A stretch of 64,000 bases of DNA from Alentia gelatinosa (lineage: Eukaryota; Annelida; Polychaeta; Phyllodocida; Polynoidae), in NCBI GenBank assembly GCA_950022655.1, contig OX465584.1:32182988-32246987 (forward strand). The letters are read 5' to 3'. Within the stretch, counting starts at the first letter, position 1; the number at the start of each line of letters is the position of its first letter. A model generated the notes under the pieces. That model ran no database searches, was not told the DNA's origin, and saw only the letters and a program-made list of their open reading frames with translations. Positions 58,980-64,000 of the stretch are shown here, one piece after another. Made by a program: the position numbers and the translations under genes.

Positions 58980-61790
58980 TACTTTCGAACATTTCCTACC
59001 TGAGGGCATGCAGATCAACGGAAGAAATCCAACATAAAGTCCCAATATAAGAAACTCGTGTACATGACTGAGTCATATATATATAATGTTTATTGTAAAA
59101 GAAGAAAGATCTCCACTGATACAGATGAAATCAAGAGAAAGAACAAATATTATGTATAACTGAGCCAGAAATCTTGTCCGTCGATAGGTTTCACGGACTT
59201 GGATGACGTGTATGAAGGTCCTTGTCGGTTTGAAAAGAATTACTCAGATATGCTTGCACAATTGTTGTGTTGCTACTTCATAAATAGACAAAGACAGTAG
59301 GTTTAATAACTTTTATTAAAACAACACCTGACTATTTGGTCTTCAATCATTACCTGTCTTATCAAACTTCTTTGGTAGAGTTATCCCAGTCACTACAAGC
59401 TGGCGGTTTAACTCAACCAATACCCAGGCTGATCTTCCTCTAGAGAATTCCCAGCAGAGTGTATCTCTCGCCGCGGACCCCTCTTTATATAGTGTATATA
59501 TTGTGGAGAGCTCATGCAAATACACTCGTGCTCAATATCCTGCACCCTCTATCACGATATGTATATTTTCTTTTCAAAGTTTCAAATTTTAGCAATATCT
59601 CATCGCTTGTGTCTTCTATCTTCAATTCATTTCTACTCTTGGTCAATCCTGTATTAAATTTGAATTTTAGCAATCGGGTATATTTTTCTGAGGACCCTAA
59701 TACCGCCTCACTTGTTACTACCTTATTCTATATCTATTGGTTCCAGCTTTCCCGTGTTGGATTCAGCCTATAAAATAGGGGCTTTAGGCTTAGCTTGTTT
59801 TTCTTGGCCTTGGTGTATGTTTCTTGGCCTGAGCCCTTTACTGTAGTCTTCAGCCTATGCATCCTGGCTTCTACTGCTGTCTCCAGCCTAGTTCTTCATT
59901 GCCTTCCAAAAATTGTTTTCCCTTTTCATCGTCGTCTTTTTGTTTTCAAAAGAAATCTTGATTACTCGGGAAAACCCCATCGTATATTCATGTTGCTTCC
60001 ATCTAGATCTCTATGGCTTCGGGCTATAGCTTTGTAGCTTCAATCTAGACCTTGGTGGCTTCAGAAAAAAAACTCTCCTAGAAACAATTCTCAAAGATTG
60101 GTAGCCCCAAAATGATTATGGGGCTGATGAAATGACCCCCTACTACTCTGTATTGTTACTATCTGAGATAGACAGTAAACTGAATACAGCGAGTCCAGGG
60201 CCACTTTCCCGTTACACGATTTGTTATAGAATTGTAGCCAGAATTGAAGCCAGGCTGGAATGTCTCCTGAGGTAAGGATCCGGCCTCTTTATATGTGGAG
60301 TCCGGATTAGAATGGGCATCTGGCCTGTCCAGCCTTGCTACAGGAGAGGCATCCCAAGGCACATCTGATCCCCTCAGCACAGCTGCTAGACAATAAGGGG
60401 AACTTCACACAAAGGCGCTTACAGTATGTTTGACAATATATATGCATAGCTTATGATTAACATGGGGAACTATTTTATGTAACAACTAATGTTTAGGCTT
60501 GGAAAGAGAGTAAGTGGCTGGAGGATTAATTTAGGTGTCTACTGCCAGATTTGTCTGGAGTGGGGAAATATCGTTTGGACATGAATTTGGAATATGAAAT
60601 GTGTTCATGATATAATATACCTATGCCAGAAAATAATGTAAATACCAACTCTTGCTAGAGAAGTGGTAGTTGACACGTACAACCATTCTGTGCCGGTATG
60701 GCGATATGGCGATGTACCACCGTACCTTTAACGTTTTTGGGACGGCATCTCCTACCGCACTTTTTGGACAAAAATATTCCACAAGCTTCTAGGGCGAGCA
60801 GAATATATATATTTGGTGTGTGAGGAATCCAACACGTTTCACTAAAATATCGTTATGATTAATAACCATTATATAATGTTACGTAATGAGGGATATATGA
60901 AAGTCTGTCATCCTATGAGGGCTTTATGGCTGATCGTAACATTATGCACGGTTTGACTCTTTTAGATCCTCTAAGTTGATATGTTATGTTTTCCATCAAG
61001 ATTTATATTTTCTTACCTTTTCAACTAAAGACCAAGACTTACCTATTTTTGTTATGATTCCGCATCACATTTTGATAAATAGTTTCCCCAGTGTTTTCCT
61101 CGAAAACGAGACAAGCCGTTCTATCTACCAGAGATACGACTTACAAGGAGTGCAACGTCAAAACGTAAGCGTCAATTCCCACCGAACCAAAGATAGGACT
61201 GAGGAGGGCTTCTGACAGAGCTAAGCACAAATTTGCCTGCCATCCTCATCTCATCATCCAGTCAAGCCGTGATATGATCATGGCAGCTTCTCTAGCGTTA
61301 AAATAACATAAACCAGACCGAAGCTCTCACTACTTGGAAATTGGGTTTAAGTTTTATGGCATTATGTGAATGTGAGTGTGTGCATGTATTCAAGAGTCCC
61401 TAACAAAGATCAGTCAAATCACTTTGACCTGTTCGTACCATAAATCCGTTTCTCACTTAGTGATGCCACCTGGTATGCAGCAATATACGTGGCCCGCCCA
61501 CTTTTGCCCTTTAGGATATACTCATCTGTATACCTACAGACATGATCTAAGCAAATGCCAGGCCCGCACACCTATACCATCATTTCTATTAGGATCCTGA
61601 CCAACCTTCCTGGGCTGAAATATAATTGCGTTACATATTCACACACGTTTATATTGTAACACATACATATGCCAGGTATATAGCATGTGTTGTTATCCTA
61701 ATATATATGTATATTTGGAGTGTGAGAACTTGGCTGTAAGTGTGCAACCGGGTGAAATACTTATACATTTTACCCTCCAATACTCCTAGT
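58980..61790. other. Gene-free stretch
   Basis: Frames up to 104 codons (59459-59773, phenylalanine/serine/leucine-rich) have no domain. Related GCCT phrases recur imperfectly (TTGGCCT, TCAGCCTA, CTTCAATCTAGA) at 59760-60050, suggesting a diverged short tandem array. Confidence 0.4.
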
Positions 61791-62340
61791 ACTGAAGGCG
61801 TGTGGGAGCGACGTGTATTTGGGGAGAGCTGAGGAAAGGGGATGAGGGAGGGAGGTTCAGCGGGCCCGCTGCCAATCAACGCGTCCTGACACTTTTGTCC
61901 TATGGAGCAAATCAGGACAGGACCATGCCAGTGTACAGGAGGCTGATGGGGGGAGGGGGACGGAACCAACTTCCAAAATATGAAATCAATATGGTAATCG
62001 CCAGGGGGACATTTCATTTAGGATTTGGCCTCAGACGGTCAGACGCCCATGTAACTAAGCAACCGTTGGCATGGTTTCTATGAGAGGTGCCCCTCCGAAA
62101 CGGCGCCATTTTGAATCCGTGCCAACGTAAAGGGAAGTAGTAGATTCTGACCTTTAGCAAGGGAGAACTCCGTTGCGTCACGTTGGCGTAGCGTTGACCA
62201 GGTATATAGGTCCGCCTTCTATTGTGTATCCCTATACCTGGTAAACAAGTAACCGGAAACATGACAGACATAAAGCCCAACGCAGCGCAGGCAATGGCAA
62301 TGTCTATGAGCCTCGACCAATATCCAATCAATTATTATTT
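61791..62340. promoter_or_regulatory. GC-richer island with X-box-like and YY1-like words
   Basis: GTAACTAAGCAAC (62051-62063) fits the RFX X-box pattern, and GCCATTTTG (62105-62113) is YY1-like. Overlapping frames of 93-122 codons are unrecognised. Confidence 0.25.
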
Positions 62341-62759
62341 ACGTTTCAATGTTAGACCTCGCATGTCGCTCGCGGACCTTTCATCAAGGTAGAATACAGA
62401 TTTGGATAGATTTGTTGTATTATTCATATTTTATACATATATAATGCATAAACTATATCATTCCTTGTAATTTATTACCACCATATATAATGTGTCATAT
62501 TAAGGAGAGGATTAACCGTAACGTAGATAAACGTCGCTACACATTTGAACAAACTAGACTTGTTCCTGGTGATCAAGCAGTGGAAACTTTACAATTCTTT
62601 AACTTTGTTAAATCTAAAAGTTATAAAGTCCGACTAGACGAATGGAAATTCGTAAAATATGTGATTAAATAGATAATTACAAGACATACATGCATAGCCC
62701 TATACAGCGAAAGAAATAAAAACTAATAAATCTTGGAGCTAGTGAATTTTTTTAACAAC

Positions 62760-63720
62760 TCGAGACATTGATACCGGATTGATGGATGGGGAATCTATGG
62801 CAGATATGGGTGGGGGGAATACAGACATAAATTCTGACACAATTTCGTTCAATAGCTCTCCTTTACTGTTTACATTTTCGCACAGCCAAAGCTGTACGGC
62901 CTGGCTTGGCGCGCGGGCGAAAAAGTACGCAATGACCGCCATGTTTTTTCCCGTCACTTCCACGCACTTTTTATTTTCTTGTCTTTTTTCCCTCGCTGAC
63001 TATTCTTTTTGTTGTTGCTACCGAGGGCTGGGTACTGGGGTGGATGGGACGGGGAGGGTGGTGGAGGCGATCAACGGGAAGGGGATGGGAGGTAGGGAGG
63101 GTGTGCAGTGACGATGCTTTAAAATGGCTTTAATTGTCCTTTAAAGCGGGATTGGATTGGGGGAAGAGGGTGAATGGAGGGATCGGTGGCCCGATTGAAT
63201 AGTGAATAGTGGTCACTTGGTACTGGTGAGGGTGGTGGCTGATGTGGTGGTGCATGGTAGTGGTTGGGGGTGAAATAGTGTTAACGGTGATGATTGTGGC
63301 GCCCATCAGTTGCCACCGTCACTACAGAGTTGTAGAAAGGGGAGCATGCGGGAAAATGCTCGAGATATCCTACCATAATGCGTGGGTTTCACACATTGAG
63401 CTAGATGAGCAAATCAGCCCCCTATGGCGATACAGGAACTACGTGATCCCTCTATAATGTACAACCTACTGGACCACCTATCATAGTTTCAATTCCCATT
63501 TGTCTCACCCTGGCTGTACCCCATTGCAAGGCGCGCATGGCCATTTGGATTGCAGCGGGAGGGACTGGTTTATGGCGGGGAGTTAGTAGCGCGGCCTATC
63601 TTCTCACGAGGCCTCCGATGATTGTTATTTGTGGATGATGTGTGTGGATGGGAGGGGGTGTGGAGGGGAGGGTGGTCGTCAGCATGGCGACAAGATTTGA
63701 CGACGTCCATTGGACATGAT
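62760..63720. other. GC-richer tract, partly G-rich low complexity
   Basis: ACCGCCATGTT (62935-62945) is YY1-like. GGT/GGGT-rich low complexity occupies 63030-63290 and 63640-63690. The 110-codon plus-strand frame (62779-63111) is unrecognised. The remaining 280 bases of the window show nothing. Confidence 0.4.
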
Positions 63721-64000
63721 CACAACGTCACGGCCCATTATTCCAGGGCTGAGCAGTAAAATTTGTACTCTCGTCTGTGAAGGGGTGGCCCTGCCTCCAG
63801 GGTGATAAATAAAAGGGGTAAATTATTATTATGAAACAGGTCAGCGAATTGCGGCACTTGTAAAAATGGTCAGTCTGGGTGCTACGGGGATAGGGTTGAT
63901 AGTAATGGCATGTATAAATGGCATAACGTTTCTGGTGTTTACCCCCGTCAGGCACCCGAACAAAAAAACAACAATAACAACAGACCTATGGGTGACAAGG

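Overview
The window looks like non-coding nuclear DNA from an animal, probably a marine invertebrate. There are no bacterial gene arrays or ribosome binding sites. No open frame spans a recognisable intact protein. There are decayed non-LTR retrotransposons, tRNA-derived SINE remnants, DNA-transposon ends, microsatellites and long homopolymers. The palindrome TACATGTA is strikingly common, as I recall for mollusc, other lophotrochozoan and amphioxus DNA; that placement is inference and I cannot name a species.

I found no intact gene. The only protein relics I can defend are: an endonuclease domain of a LINE-like element on the minus strand (28740-29438, one frame, one internal stop and one near its end); a broken reverse transcriptase on the plus strand (41036-41430, several stops and a frameshift); and, weakly, a stretch on the minus strand resembling the seventh membrane helix of a class A GPCR (27058-27246). 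The longest ORF (239 codons, minus, 25037-25756) is unrecognised.

The layout alternates AT-rich stretches with GC-richer islands (about 3.8-4.2, 8.7-8.9, 15.6-16.5, 17.9-18.4, 22.2-22.7, 36.6-37.6, 39.2-39.7, 44.8-47.1, 48.1-48.6, 53.2-54.6, 57.4-58.9 and 61.8-63.7 kb). Many islands carry sequences matching animal transcription-factor sites: CTCF-like, YY1-like, RFX X-box, palindromic E-box, CRE, K50 homeodomain, E2F, forkhead and nuclear-receptor half-sites. This suggests a regulatory gene desert or a very large intron.

The most interesting signal is a short exact word, GCAGACGACA followed by two A/T bases, present nine times across 42 kb on both strands, where chance predicts about 0.1. 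Two copies lie within about 75 bases of CTCF-like sites in the same orientation. About ten CTCF-like matches are mostly minus-oriented in the left third and all plus-oriented from 36 to 54 kb, a divergent arrangement that could mark a chromatin boundary. Other structural oddities are a perfect 20-bp-arm hairpin at 48553-48597, a cluster of inverted repeats at 57327-57409, and a hammerhead-ribozyme-like core at 1213-1242.
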